Below, piece after piece: positions 28,784 through 44,539 of a DNA stretch of 64,000 nt. The stretch covers positions 356,643 to 420,642 of the forward strand of contig SJOL01006800.1 of the NCBI GenBank assembly GCA_004794785.1, in the 5' to 3' direction. A program made the translations under genes and the position numbers. Within the stretch, counting starts at the first letter, position 1; each line of letters starts with the position of its first letter. Source of the DNA: Opisthorchis felineus (taxonomy: Eukaryota; Platyhelminthes; Trematoda; Opisthorchiida; Opisthorchiidae). The notes beneath the pieces are model-generated. The model was not told where the DNA came from. It searched no databases and worked only from the letters and a program-made list of their open reading frames with translations.

Positions 28784-31700
28784 CTCACCGCACACTGCAA
28801 CAAATTTTCATCGACTGGGTAACTTCAAATTGAATCCAGTGGTCACGGTCAGTGAGTGTTCTTTTGTAGGGCCAAATTCCACGCGAACTCCTGCAGTTGT
28901 CATTGAAGTGTTCTTATTTGTGGCCTTTTTGACTGCTTCTGTTACTGTCCTTCCGGTTGGGATGATCATCACCATTTACCACAAGATCAACAAAGCCTGG
29001 GAGCTTTTACTGGCGTCCTTCTAGAAATCGGCCGCATTTTGGAGGATACTTTGCATACCATGTCAGGCTGAAAAGCCCATGAATGCTCAATCATTGTAGC
29101 GTCAACCTTGAGAGTGGTGGAAATATTCTTCTTCTGGATCCGATCCACATCGCTGCAGTGGTCACACACGAATATACCGGCGTATAAAATGAAGCTATCA
29201 CTATGCCCCTTAACAGTCACGTGATGGTGACGGGGGAACTGAAGAAGGAACTTTGCTTACTGAATACCTGGGACAGGACCTTGATTGCATCCGCACCGCC
29301 AAGGGAGTTTGGAGGAAGGAAACTGGTGAACCGAGCATGCTCATGGAAAACTTCATGTCATCAAGCTGAGGAAAACGGTTTCAAACATCTTGCCATATTT
29401 CTTCCCTCAACTTTCGGAAGTTCGTGAAGATCCACTGTCAAAATTGAATCCAAAAAGCGGCCTGAAAACGGCGTTTGTGGGAGTAAACGAAGAATTCGAC
29501 GACGCATTGCCCATCAGTCTCTTTATATCAAGTTCGGAATTCAGCCAGCTGCCTCAACTGCTGTTTGCTAAGAGTCACTCTGCCGAAACAGACATCACAG
29601 GCACGATTAGTAGTCTGTTAACAAACCACACAAATTTTCACTACAAACTACGTTGCAATGTGGCTTCCTGCGCCACACAGTGTACTATCTCACCGACCGG
29701 CAGCATAAGAAAACCCTGAATCAAGAGGAAGGGAATTCGCCACAGCTGCCTTCAACCAGCCACCACCAGAATCTCCAGGACGTCGGTCTGTAGTATACGG
29801 TGTCCGCCAGTTTTATTTATTTTTATGTAAGTATTGGCGGTGTACAACCTTGCTCACGGACCTTCGGATCATGAGCATTCTTTCTGTTTTCCATCCACAG
29901 AAATTGTCGTGAACCCCTACCTTCGGAGAATCACTGTCCTTTGGTCATCCATAGCGTACATACTACAGGTGTAACATTTTCGTGACTGGGCTAAAAGCGT
30001 CGAGCCCAAAAATGCTCTACCCCAATATTCCGCTTCCGTCCCTATTCTGACCAATCAAGGCATGCGTTCGGTCTGTTCGTGTGCAGGTAAGACATGCGTT
30101 TCCAATCGAGATGACGTCCCGTTAATTCTTGGGGCTTGCCTCCAAAGAGAGCCCTCCAATCCATTTGAATCCACTATTATAACAGCAGCGACTGGGTAGC
30201 ATGCGTTCCACAAGAATATGTTAACTTCATGTTCATTCCGCGTTTGCTGTCTCTATTCACTTGTTCCTCTTCAGCTTTGCATCCATTCCGCACTCCCGAT
30301 TAAATCTCCGTTCTAGTTCATGATCCCCACTTTAGACGGAGTTCCGGTTTGTTTCAGAGAGACTAGTGACATCTGACAAAGCGTCCAACCAAATGAAATG
30401 CTGTTTACCACCAAAAGTTTGTGAATTCGACGTGTGATATACGAGGCAGCTGGTCCTCTTCTGCTCAGAACAGTGAAGGCAATCCGACCGGAATGGATAC
30501 ATTTTAGTGATAGCATCGAAGCGACGCGCGAACCCCACTGTCGGTTGTGATTGGGAGAGGTGATGTTTAAAGACAGTCAAATTGGGGAACACTATTTTAA
30601 CTAATACATGCCAAGCAAACCGCCGGTCAATATGGTCGGTCTGATTATCCGAGCAGAAGGTTCGAGCAAACATTCTGGCGCGACTTGGTCCCCAATGCAA
30701 AAATAAATCATGACGGTTTTCAGACTATGACTTGAAATGTTCAATTCTAAAGGAAGATATATCCGAAATCAAGCATGTGTAATGGTGAACTGAGCTGCCT
30801 AATAAAACTCTAGTGGGTCTACGGAGTCTGAACTCTTTTACTGAAGTTGCTGTACCAGCTTATATTGTGTTCTTTATTCTCCCTCGCAGAAAAATTCAAC
30901 CTTGCCTGGGCGCACATAATTACTTTCTGAAGCCACCCGATGGCCAGTCACGAGCACGCAGTGGCGATTTTTGGGACAGGATGCGAATTCATGGAAACAA
31001 AAAGTGACATACATCATCAGTGGGATAACGATTAAAGTAATAACCTTTCTACCCCATCCGCCGGGTTGCATGAAGTGAGGCATGGACACAGTGGTGAAGG
31101 TGAAAAAATAACAGGAGCCATTTGAAGCACCCACAAATTCACCAAAACGGACGAAATAAATAGGCATGAACTAAAAAACCAGCATGTACAACAATCCGAT
31201 AATTAATTTATCACTACCCAAACACGTCAAGGGTTGGGACATTGGTGACGGTGGAGCACATGTGAGCGGAAGTGGCAAGGCGATAATTTGTAACTGGTGG
31301 AATAAAAGACTTTTGAATAGTGGAATCAGAGTTTCTGAACCAGGATATGAGTAAATTTGGCCGTTTTAAACCAAAAATGACAGTTATTGTGAAGCTTGCG
31401 CGGCCGTGATTGTTCGCATCAGAGACTGACTCGATAGATAGAAAAATGGGGATGCTGAACCAGCTTTGCTTAGGGTAGAGATGAGGACCACTTCCTCGAA
31501 AAGACAGGTCAAGTTGGCAGTAGGTTAGCCCACCTTCTCCTGCGCGTGTGAAGAGGCCGTGGCCATAGGTATTTCGGCAAAAAATGGTGATGTTGGGTAG
31601 AACCAGATAGTAACTTTGGAGGTGATGAGGAAACGAGGTATTGAGGCAATGGACCAATTTTTATTTAGAGTCGACCAGGCTAAATTATATTCTGAAACCC

Positions 31701-32749
31701 GTCATGCGTTATCTTTGCACCCGGAACCTAAGTCGAGCCAGCTTCTTTTCCGGAACATTCTACCCAGAAATAGGGTTCCCCGATTTGACGTTTCTATTGA
31801 CAGCGCGATGAATGGGTCACGTAACGGAGACAACATTTAAGATGACCGAATTCAACACAGACAACCTAGAAACTTTCGCTATCTAGAAACTCAGAACCCA
31901 TTTTTTTATCAAGGCTAAAAGAACACACCGACACACCGGCAAGCAAACTGAGCACGTTGAAAATGCAACCGCATCATGCCTACTTAGCTCCATCAGAGTC
32001 AGTTCGGGATTATGGAAGACAAGTTTTCAGTTCTCAATGAGTAATTCCTTCTAAGTGTATTGGAAAGGAACTGCTTATTTGAATAAGTGCTTACTCACAT
32101 TCACATTGCGACTGGCAACCCTTTTTTCACATGGATTTTGACTTCGGTTGCAGGTGATCATTTTGGCGAGATTGACCGGTAGCTTACACAAGTTGTGCGC
32201 GGTTAGATGTTTTTCTCCTAATCACTGTCTCAATATTTTCTCAAGGAATACGTTAATGCCGTTATTGCTGAGTTTAGGGTGTAGGTAGAGTTCACCATAC
32301 GGTGAATTTCGGGAGCAACCAGATGTTAACCTCACACTGCTGTAGGGTAAATAAAGGATTTTGCGTGCAGTTATAATGTGGATGGTGATTTAAAAAAATT
32401 GAACAAGATGGTTCTGCCAAATCTTTATCTTTTAGGTCTACCTCAATAAAACGACCCCCCTTTACGTGGTATGGTGTTGTAACAGGCCTCTGGCACCTAA
32501 ATTATAAGATGTTGCGATGTGGCGTGCATACGTAGCTTATGGTAAATGTGCTTGCGTCATACGTGCCGCTTCGTCGAGCATGCTTACACTTATGCGTAAT
32601 TATTTCCGCTTATATGTGTTACACGTGCGAGTTCATATTCCATTCAGTATTGCTTTTAGCCGACTGACAGTGCATTTCCCAAGGTAAGGTGTCCGGTATA
32701 CCTCGTATAGTTTTTTAGCTCCACCGGATAAAAGTAAACCATCGTCTTC
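28784..32749. other. unassigned region with several medium open frames
   Basis: Plus-strand frames at 28840-29024 (ends with a hydrophobic stretch FLFVAFLTASVTVLPVGMII), 29203-29427 and 29390-29719, and minus-strand frames at 30332-30700, 30874-31167 and 31214-31657, have no family I know. The minus frame at about 31040-31166 (MPIYFVRFGEFVGASNGSC) follows a good acceptor (GGTTTTTTAG) and could be an exon of an unknown membrane protein. Codon-level evidence is not sufficient to call a gene. Confidence 0.25.
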
Positions 32750-34318
<1,569 letters not shown>

Positions 34319-36409
34319 AAACCTGGTTCATTGCGCCACCATTGTTTAACTGTACACACGGAACTCTGGTACCAAAATTCTCCTGAAAATTGCTTGATAT
34401 AATATTCATTTTTAATTTACTTTAATTTCAGAATATACGCCTGTTGCCCCAAAAGAAACCTGAGTGGAAAAACAACCAAGCGTTTTGCGGATGCACAGCA
34501 GCTGATGAACAGAACACTAGCGAAAAGAATTTCCCGTTGTTTTCCCTCATACAAATTATACCCGCATAATAAATACCTCATGTACAAGTGCAAGGTTATA
34601 TATCTTTGCCTGATGGCGATTTAGGTACCACTGATTTTTGTCGATAACACTGGCACCGCGTGTATGTAGAAACCGGTGTCTACATAATTAAATTCTTTAG
34701 AATTTAAGCAAATGCGGCACGCTAGCAGTCAGCTATATTTGATGACGCCTAGGCAACAAGGTAACTGCTTAACCCAAGTCTGTATTGTGTACAGAAATGA
34801 TGTGCGTTGTTGAAGTATGCGCGTGGTTTTTGCTAGCACAGTGATGTGACAACTGCTATTCCCACCAAACGGTTGCCGAAAAAAACTTGAGAGAATTTTT
34901 TCCATGGCCATACGCATGGCGGGTGATGCAAGCGGTAGAATAGTAAATGAAATTAATGTGAAGGGTTTAGTGCAGTTATAGTGGTCAAATTGTAAGAAGT
35001 TGTGAAACAAACTGCACCCCTGCAATGAATCTCTAATTTTTGAATGTATAGCTATATATCGTCGCTGGGTGGCGCTTTAGGTATCATCGGTTTTTTGTAG
35101 ACAACACTTACTTCTTACAAAACTACGGAGCCTTTCATCGACTTCTCCTGATCCACGAAAAGTAAAAACGCCGTCACTAAAAGCACTGATTTAATCATGC
35201 ATGAATGGAAGCAACAGGCTATTGAATGAGCTGTATCTGCATCTGCAAGATAACAGGTCGAGTAATTCGGTAATTTTTCACGAGGAGGGCGGGGAAGTAA
35301 TACACCAATGCACTACGAATCGCGTGTATTGCGTTGCTGGTTGTTTCGTTCCTTTATACGTTTGCTACTCGGAAACGTAATGTTGCATTTGATAGTTGAC
35401 TTTAACAGTTGAGCATGTCCTCCTCCTGCAACGGTTGTTTACAAATACCAAAGTAGACCGTTGAATGTCTATAATCAGCTTTCCCTCCCGTGATCGCAAG
35501 CTTCGATGGATGCTGCTTGCAGTGAGTGGGCTGTCAAATTTTGGTCCCCTGGACTCGCCAAGGTTTGAAATTGGCGGTGATTATGATTTCACTTAGTTCC
35601 TTGGGTATCTGGGGATGAAAGCAATCAATAACGAGAGATTCCCACGTAAACTTATAACAAAGATTGGTTGATGGAAATGTTTTCGGCAAATTTTTTCAAT
35701 CGTACATTTACGAAGGCTCAGATGGAAACACGTGACATAGTTAAATGAGCACGACGGACATGAAACAACAAGTTCAAGTCATCAGTGGGATGACCTATGT
35801 TTTTCAGTGTATGCAGCACTGTTATTGTGTCCCGCGCAGGGTGCATATGTGGGTGGAGGTGAGCTGGACCACGGCAAGTCCAACAGGCGAACAAAGCGTT
35901 TGTGGTATCGAAGGATTGTGAGGTGTTGTGCTGATCTGGGTTGATTAGCAGGCGCCTTGTAAGCAATACGGAGACGTTGGCTGGGCATCGCACTGTCTAA
36001 TAGAAGGATTTAGTGCTGTTATTCATACTGGTTCATTGGTGTCAGTTATGATAAGGATGAATGCAGAAACAAAGATAAATTGTGGAGCTAGCGGTAGTAG
36101 TGTTTGGCAGACGTACGAAAGCCGCGTCTGTGACACCCTGCACGCGCACACGTAATTTTGCATCTATGTTTGCTGCAATAGGCCCGAATGACCAAAAACC
36201 GAATAAAGCGGGCAGCAATGTGCACTGATGACTCTCCAGGGAAGTGTCAACTTATTTACCTAATTCACGTTTTCGAGTATCCAGTAGTCGCGGGATACTC
36301 ACTGCAACCTGCTGCAACTCTGGAATTGCATTAATAATACCTTAAACCGACAGTTCTGATAATTACAGTTTCCAAGTTGACAAGTGCAAATTAATATATG
36401 CGCTCTAGG
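34319..36409. other. unassigned stretch
   Basis: No named gene or repeat. Overlapping minus-strand frames at 35718-35993 have no known family. Confidence 0.35.
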
Positions 36410-36545
36410 TTACTAATACTGTTTATCCCAACTGGTGGGTGGCATACCGTCAGGCATGATCATAATGTTACAGTCAGCATAGAGCACGACTGGCGGGATT
36501 TGGGGATACTGGGGATTGCGCGGAAAATGGACGGTGTCACAAGCA
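36410..36545 (-). repeat. LINE 3' UTR, family with CACCAGTTGGGATAAAC end
   Basis: Minus strand: TTTTCCGCGCAATCCCCAGT, CGCCAGTCGTGC, GACTGTAACATTATGATCATG, then CACCAGTTGGGATAAACAGT. Related copies: 44045-44165 (minus), 52495-52645 (plus) and 56005-56165 (plus). Confidence 0.8.
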
Positions 36546-38490
36546 GTGGCCTTGGTACTAGGGGAAAGTGGGTGACGGAGTATGGGTACATGAAATAGAG
36601 TTGACCATGCGTGTGTTCGGAGTCGAAGTGTATTCAGCACTGGTGGTAGCAGGGTGAATAGTGGGTGAAGTAGATCTGAATCCACGACAGAAGGTGGATT
36701 ATGGGGTTCATTATGGAGCAGAAAATGCCCCTGGAAGGTGTGCAGTTGGAAAGAGATTCTTAGGACGTGCAGTCATTTGCATCGTCAGGGGGTGTGGAGT
36801 GGGGTTAAATACAGAAGGAGGCAGTGGGCGTGGAGGATGCGAGGCAACCGAAGATGGTCTACAGGTGAGACGGAAGTGGGTGAGCAGAACGGTGGAAGTA
36901 CATAAGGGTATAAATTAGCCACGGGAATCTGCGGATGCGAAGTTTTACCAAGCACATGGTACGTGTGGTTTGGTGTGTTTGTCATGTAATTATGCTGAGG
37001 CCGAAGCAAAGGCATTTTTTGTAAAGAACAAGGGACAGATTCTAGGGGTGCAGTTGAGATGGCGTATGTATCGAGGTGTTGACAATAAATGCTTGGGTCC
37101 TCAGGCGTAGGTTGGCGTAGGTGAAACGTGGAGAGACAGCAGATCAGGCGGTCTGTGACAAGAACAAGTGCTGTCAACGACTGGTATAGTCATTGCTCTG
37201 GTTGGGAGACATGCCGCATCAGTCGTTTCAGGACCCGGAGAGGGTTCTAATGGGTTCTCAGGGAGACCTTTGCAGTTTTCGTGGGTGGTAAAGCAAAAAG
37301 TCCAGTTGCAGGAGCCATGGAGGGCTCAGGGTCTTGTAAGACTGGAAGCTACTGAATAGTCTGGTGTGGGTCTAGTGCTGGGCGCAATCGCAGAGCTTCG
37401 AGAGTATAAATGTGCCACGGGAGCGTCCCTGTAAGTACTGGCGGTTGATGGCGTAACAGGTTCAGGTACGACAGCATATGGGACAGGGTTTACAGGTGAA
37501 CAAGATGGCCGATGTTTTGTGACGTCTGTGAGCTTCATTCATAGGTGCACTAGTAGTCTGTTGGGTTGATAGCTTTGCTGATCATATGGGATGTCGGGGT
37601 ATTTAGAGGGCCGGTGGGGTCGATTTGGCATTCCGGAGGCAGGAAATGATAGTTGGTCTGAAAATTCGTGAGAATCGCAGCCAGCATATTCTTATGTGTG
37701 GCATCAGAACGAGCTGTAGAGTCAAGGTACAAAGTGGGCGTGGATACCCCAACAGCCTCAACGTTGTCAACGACGGCTGGGGCCCAGCGCAGTTCGATGC
37801 CACTGCAGAGGAGACCGGGTATTTCGAAAGACACTGCAAGTTATGGGCTGATGCGGGGGCTCTTCGGCTGTTATGCTCACGTGTGTCGATGGTGGGCCGA
37901 CTTGCGTGGTTATCCGGGGCGTTAACTGCATGGGGCATCTGGGTCACGTCGAATTTACTTATTCGTGAGGATTGGTGAGTGGAGGAGGGTTCCATGTGGT
38001 AGCTTGTGGTGACCGAATTTCGGGATTTAGGTAGTAACCTCTTGGTAAGCTGCCTTTGCAGTCGAGTACCAGCAGCTTTAGATTTTGTGGTTCGGAATTT
38101 TCTCTGTAGAGGAGAGAGGGTCTGGGGTGTAGCAGACGCACGGCATCGTTTTCACTCGTGAATCGCATAATTATTGGCCAGCACGTGTATGGTTTCAACT
38201 TGCGGGGCCGTTGAACTGTGCAGGTTATGTCAAGCATGCCACATGGAAGTTTTTGTGTTCAAGCGGAATTCGATCAGGCGCGTTGAGTAGTAGGACACGA
38301 TGACGGCATTCATTGCGTTGACAAATCTCAGAGGTGATTGTATCAATAAGAACTGACGCTTTTTCAAGGTTAGCTGGATTGCATGTTGCGTCTGGAGTTA
38401 GGAGACATGCAATGAGCTGTATGACTCGGAAGGAGGACAGTTCATTTTCCATCTTGTGCGGACGGGCACTGAGATTTTCCAAGGAGTGAT
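36410..38490 (-). mobile_element. LINE ORF1-like remnant joined to a LINE 3' end
   Basis: Minus strand. Near 38480-38225 the frame reads FRVIQLIACLLTPDATCNPA, LEKASVLIDTITSEICQRNE, RHRVLLLNAPDRIPLEHK. The next frame (38237-37959) has PYTCWPIIMRFTSENDAVRL. This layout (short helical lead, then an RRM-like LLLNAPDR strand) is that of ORF1 proteins of flatworm CR1-type LINEs, which bind element RNA. A long Pro/Ser/Thr-rich degraded part follows. The left end (36545-36410) is the 3' UTR seen at 44045, 52500 and 56005. Endonuclease and reverse transcriptase are missing, so this is an internal deletion derivative. Confidence 0.55.
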
Positions 38491-41400
38491 TATATAGGTG
38501 AGAACCAAACGTGCCCTACGAACTGGGGACTGACAATGACAAGATTAGGCCTAATGATGGAAGAAAAGTAATTGACCTTCTTGATCGCAGTGAACTGGGG
38601 GACCACCGTAAATAAATAATTATCTAGGATACAAAATGGATAAAGAACTATGGATGGGCTAGATTAAAAACGTTTTTACAACACCGACAAATGAAGGGAA
38701 CTCCTTAGTCAAACGTTGGTAATGAGATTAATGATTCATTCCGGTTGGTGGTTCGATTTATTGTACACAGAAAGTCGGCAGCCAAGTGCATTTAGGCGAG
38801 AAATTTCAAGCTCCTTTGAAATTATGTCAAAAGGAACTTTAAATGTTGACCTGCTTTACCAGTCTACCCACCAAATCGTATGTGGACATTTCACAAGTTT
38901 TTAGGTTATCTTCACGCATCTGGTAGAAAAACGATAGGACTATTTATAACCAATGGGGACAAACAACAAATGAGTTGCTATATATTCAAACTTTACGTGA
39001 CTCCATTTGACGTTCGTTTGCCAGCTACATTTCTGTAGAGCCACCGCGCCTCGAAAATGAGTTTATCCGTCAGTCTTTCTATGCAATTTAGTCGCAATTC
39101 ATGGTGTAGATAGCAGTTGCGCACGACTTTGAGCGACCATTTCAGTCACTTCAGAATGCAGGCAACTTTCACTACTCGAAGCGTATTCTTTTGCGCACTA
39201 AAAGCGGGTCACCGCAATTGCCAGTCATGTTTTCGTGTACAGCAAGAATGCAGTTTGACTAATACATCATAAGATATTCTTAAGACTAGCTCTGTCACTT
39301 GTGCATAGTGAGCAACTCGCAAAACTACCGTACAACTGTCGTGACCTGTGGACTCTACTTATTTGGAGCAGAATTTGATACACTTGGTGATTGCCGTAAA
39401 TTCATATTCCTGGTTTTGGTTTGTGATTGCTCACTTCGGCAAGCTCGACTTATTTCGCGGTATTTGACTTAGGTACGAATGACAATCATTTGTTTGCGCC
39501 ACAGACCGTGCGCCGTCTACAGTTTTAGCATAGCAAAATTTCGATGACAGAAGTGAACAAGACTGCCTTAGAACTTCGTGCATGAGCTTTTGACACGTCT
39601 GCTCTTTGCTTGAACAACACTTGCCTCGACTGGAGCATAGCTGACAAGGTCCGCCAACGCTGAAGCAGGATACGAATGCAGTGACACCTTAGACACACAA
39701 GCTGCCGTCTCTTGCTTCAACCGAAACAACCGCAAACGATTGATCGCGGTTTTGCCGATTGCACTTTTGACTCCTGTTTTGACCCCAAAGACGACACAGT
39801 AACCTAGCTACCGGCTGTTTACACGCGTGACGAAAATTTTAGTGCTAACTGTATCTTTAGTATTGGCCACTACAGGCCGTTAACTCGGTAGAAAGGGATC
39901 AATAAGTCGACCGATTAAGGATGAAGAATTCGAGGCCTAACTACTTCCAACTGACATTTCTCGTTGGTCACAAATGTTTGCTGTTTGTATTTCGAAAGAG
40001 CCTTCAACCTTCTGTTCAACGGTACATTCAATGTGTAACTTACAAGTTAGGCACGCAAGTGTCTTGCTGTCAGACCTACCCGCATTAATGCTACGTTTTT
40101 CGGTGCACCTTGCACCTGCATGCAGCAGCAGACAAATATGCATGCGTGTTTCTGACATTTCGGAATAAAAATTCACAGTGTTTTCAGTTCCAGTTGTATG
40201 GTTTTGAATTGCAGTTTTTGAGCAAAATAGCAGTGCAATAGTCTCAATGTTAACTTAACTTTCGCGAAAAGAGACACCTGCTTAGTACTAAGGAGGACAC
40301 CGAATAGTATACTTCAAGCTAACGTTCCGTGATCCTATTCGCTTGTCAATTTAGGCCGGATAGTGGTCACTTTCAAAGTAGCTTAAACTCCTTAGAAGAG
40401 TCAAAAATAAAACAGTATGGTGGCAACTGCGAAGACACTTGAGGTTCGAAAGACTGATTTAATGCACCGGACACTCTAGGCAAAACGTTTTTCATGGCTT
40501 TAAAAAATTTTCAGGTGCTGCTTATGACGATCAATAGAGATGGCCTATTGTAAATATCGTTTTGTCCCTACTATGAGCAGTTCTCTGTTTTTCAATTTTT
40601 ATAGAGGAAGAATTACGTTATCTACTGCATTACCTGCTTTGCGAAACGTTCTCTATAGGTTATTTAAAGTGTTCGCATTTCTGTTTCTACGGTTCAGTGA
40701 AAGTTTAATTCTTTTTCTCATTAGATGATCCGCATTTCCATTCTTCACACAAACGAAACGTCGTTCCTTATAGCGAAGCATCAGAATAAGGAGTCTTGAT
40801 GGAAATAAAAAACTGAGCACTCACTTAAAATTGTGATAGTAACGTGGGACCCTGACAAGCCCTCGTTTATGCTACTCTTTGACCAAATATGCCGCTCAAA
40901 TATTACTCAGGATTCAGTTAGACCAGTATTCAAGATATTCGGCTATTTGCCCAATTTACGAAAACTTGTTGACAGTCCACTATCGTCTTCGTGTTTGTTG
41001 CTCATTAGACAGCGTAGTATCCGAAATTTTATCATCCAAGGTAAGGGCTTAGTTATAAACTGAAACGATGGCAAAGCCAACCTCCTGGTTTATGCTAGGT
41101 AGTAAGCTATCATAGGGTTCCCATAAGCTTAATAAGTACCGAGAGTACGGCTCGGGTTAAAGGCGATTAGTTCTGGATAACCTGCCTTTGCTAAGGCTCA
41201 TCAGATCAGTTTAAGGAGAACTTTCACGTCACTTTGACAGGCGTTAACACCCTACTGATTGATGAACAACCGTTGCTCGTCGATGATACTTGAAGTTAAT
41301 GCTGACTAAATCAATACAACATCAAGAACATATGAATACTAGTCAGTAGGCCACATAACCAATCATTCAGCTTCCAACTCATGAGCCTCAGTGAAGACAG

Positions 41401-42551
41401 GTCACCAGGCTTTTCAAAAACTAACCGCTTCTTGCACGTTTAAAATCCTGCCCAATTCCAGGCCGGTATTTTAGGTCCTCCTCAAAGATCAATGACTGGT
41501 CAGAATAAGCAATCAACGTTCGCGATAGGTGGTGCTAAATCCTGTCACACTGAAGGGTAGCCACACAGTTTATCACCTGATTGTGGCTGGTGGTCAACTC
41601 GTATCCACTGCCGATGATCTCCCGTATATACGAAAAAAGCGTACACGGCTTCTCGGAGAACGGGTCTGTCTAGCTTTGTACCGAGAATTAAATGTTCGAA
41701 ACAGGTAGCCATTTATCAACAAGTTGCCTCTTGCTCAAAAAATCTTCTACCTATAGGTGGTGTTTTCATTGACATACTATTTCTGGTGTGTACTGTACGA
41801 TTATTCCTGAATGGTCTAGACTCATGGAGAGCCAGTTCCATTAGAGTCCTCCCGATAGAAGCCGCTCCCCTTGAGAGCCCTCAGAGGTGTTTCTTGTCAC
41901 TTATTATGTAGTGTCAAATCACTCACGAACCGAAGCAACCGACATTCGGGGCCAAAGTTTTCCTTCTTGAAATGTGCTGCACATACGTTATTGTACGATG
42001 GGAGACAATTTTCTGTCGTAAGTTGTTCACAACTTCTAAGCATTCTATTCACTGGTAAAACAGGATACAGTGTTTCTATTCACTCTTTAGCATTTTCTTT
42101 CTGCAGTTAGTCCATTGTTCTCCTGCTCAATTCGGGCATAGTAGACCGAATACGGCTCTTTGTACGAACTCATTCACCTGCTGATTCTGCACAAAATAAC
42201 TTAATCCATGCAGTCCTCTGCGATTGTTGTGCGCAAACTTCAACTGCCTAAACAGTGTTTTCACTGGCACACAAAAGCTACTTGAGGTTGCCTGCAGCAT
42301 TTCTTGCCTGCACTGTCTTCACCTTGCCCAGAAGTACACATAGTGGCTGCGTTACATTTCTAAGCAAATGCCAGTCTGAATTTAACATATCCAGCCACCA
42401 CGGTGAGTGGATTTCTTCACTTTCTGGTGTCACTGTGTTCTTACACTTACTAATGTCTATTGTTGTCCTTATGTTTCCTTTTTCCAGCACATTTGAGCAA
42501 ATCAATATGTTATATGTTCTGCTTAAGTAAGAGCTAATCATACTACTGATA

Positions 42552-42612
42552 AGTCACCCGTGGCCGAGTGATCAAGTGTTCAACCACTGGTCGTAAGCTC
42601 GCTGGTTCCATA
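42552..42612 (+). repeat. possible degraded tRNA-derived SINE head
   Basis: CCGTGGCCGAGTGATCAAGTG resembles the A-box region of the SINE heads, and GCTGGTTCCATATTCC 30 bp later a decayed B box. No SINE body follows and no cloverleaf forms. Confidence 0.35.
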
Positions 42613-43919
42613 TTCCATTGAGTTTCGTGAGATGCGCACTGATGATGATTTCCAACGAGAATGAAACAGATGTACAGTACTTCTCAGCTTTTCAACACAG
42701 ATTGGCTTTACAGACAGGATAAAAACTTTATTCAAGGTTAGTATATGGTTTTCCCATTTATCACATTTTCTTCTGTCCTCCTCCTTCTAAAAAATGATAA
42801 ATATGCCGGGGAAAAACTCATGAACCATTTCAGCCAGTTTGATTTGTCCTATAGGCTTGTGGAAATAATTAACTAGATATATTTATCTGGGTTACATTCG
42901 GCTGGTAGTATTGAGTACTCAGACATTTTCAAATGGATGCGCTTTTTAACATGGTTTTCAGATGAATCTTTGGCTCTTCAGACAGCTTTAGAGCTACGCT
43001 TTCAGGTGTTTGCCTGCATTCCGAGCCAAATAGGCTCCATATTCCACATTTTTCTCGGTTGCGGCGCGATCATTTCTTTTGGCCTTCATTGTGGTTTTAT
43101 AAGGAGTATGATAGAGTACTACAGGCAATCGAAAATTGCAACACACGAAAGTATTGTGCTATGACGGGTGTGCTAGGTTTTTAATACGCGTGACGTGGGA
43201 ATCACAGGACAACATAGGCTGACCTAAAACAGTCTGTTCGGGGCTGCATTTCAAACTAAATTAAACATGGAAGTTTCAGCTATGAAATGGTGAGATTGAT
43301 GGAAGCAAACAGACCTCCGTTTGCCTCAACGTCGACCCCATTCCATTCGGTTTAATTCAGCAGCTTGCTTGCTGGCACCAAATTTAGCTCTGTGCAAAAC
43401 GCTTTTTGTACTAACAATGTGCTGGTGTCCAGGAAACTTGGTACGCAGATGCGTTCCAATGTATATTGGAATCTTCAGTGTAGTCAGTTGAATCGACGCT
43501 TCTCACTGCGATTTATCAGGATTGGCACTCGGATACAAGACTGAAGAAAAATAGTGTTTGGGAGCTGAGCGCTGTCATTAGTTGTGAGGCGTTAGTCGTC
43601 ATTTACTGTTGTCTTGAGCCCCGATCTTCGGAAAAACCTGTTCAGGCAACGCCAAATTAGCTCCTGCCGCAAAAGAGAAATTCTACGTTGATGGTACTGC
43701 ATTTTCACCTACATTCTACCAAAAACGTATGGGAAATGTCGTAAAATTTCCACGAGCGAATACCACCAAAATCAGGCACAACCACTTAGTTTTTGCCGTG
43801 CCTGCTCCTTGGGATACGAAAGCAAGGTCCTCCTGTGATTCGTTCTCTTGAGAAGTTTGCTAACTGTTTGATAGGCTGTAGAGCACCGAAGAGAAGCACA
43901 GAGATACGGATGTCCTCGT

Positions 43920-43982
43920 TTTCTATTTATTTATTCACTTATCAATTTATCTAGGCCTTTATTTATTTATTTAATCGAATAA
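43920..43982. repeat. ATTT-rich low-complexity block
   Basis: Repeated TTTATTTATT units with interruptions. Confidence 0.6.
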
Positions 43983-44044
43983 TTTTACTAAATTTGAGTT
44001 TTCCACCACCTTAATTACCAAAACAATATTGATAATGATGTTTA

Positions 44045-44170
44045 TTCTTCAACTGGTGGGGAGCATACCGTCAGGCATGATCATAATGTTACAGTCAGGA
44101 TAAAGCATGACTGTCGCGATTTGCGGTTGCTGGGGGTTGCGCGGATAAGAGACGTTGTCACAAACAGTGG
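44045..44170 (-). mobile_element. LINE 3' end fragment
   Basis: Minus strand reading GCGCAACCCCCAGCAACC, GCGACAGTCATGCTTTATCC, ACATTATGATCATGCCTGAC, CACCAGTTGAAGAATAAACA. It parallels 36410-36545; the ends stop after ATAAACATC. Confidence 0.8.
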
Positions 44171-44539
44171 TTATACTTAAACTTGTGTACAGCTGCCAGA
44201 ACCCCAACGCTAGTGAATGAATGTCCTTTACGTCCACGGCATCTGTATCGTCCATTACTTTGACATTTGAAACTCCCCACGTCTCTTGTCCCTATTTGTA
44301 ACCCGCGCTCCACTTTTGCGTTTAGTGCTTCTATATGAACTGACGTTGGTTTGTCACTACCAATTCACCCATTTGGCCGTGGGGTCATCCAGCCATTTGT
44401 GGCCTACCTTACGCACGTAACTGTCTCACGTGGGAGCCTGTCTGCTCATTTGGTTCGTACTTTTGTGGTTCAAGTGGATCACTTGTTGTTGACGAGTATC
44501 TACTGTCGAGGTTTGTAGATTTTGTGAACTGATGTCTTA

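Larger units (their letters stand above)
38491..44044. other. long stretch without recognised genes or elements
   Basis: About 5.5 kb of AT-rich sequence. The short frames on both strands (for example 42255-42530 and its antisense) have no family features. A tRNA-like motif at about 42552-42612 and an ATTT-rich block at 43920-43980 are the only structures noted. Confidence 0.4.

Noticed and set aside
36661..37978. Gly-rich plus-strand frames in 36.6-38 kb
   Set aside because: Antisense of the Pro-rich ORF1-like LINE region; composition follows from the opposite strand.
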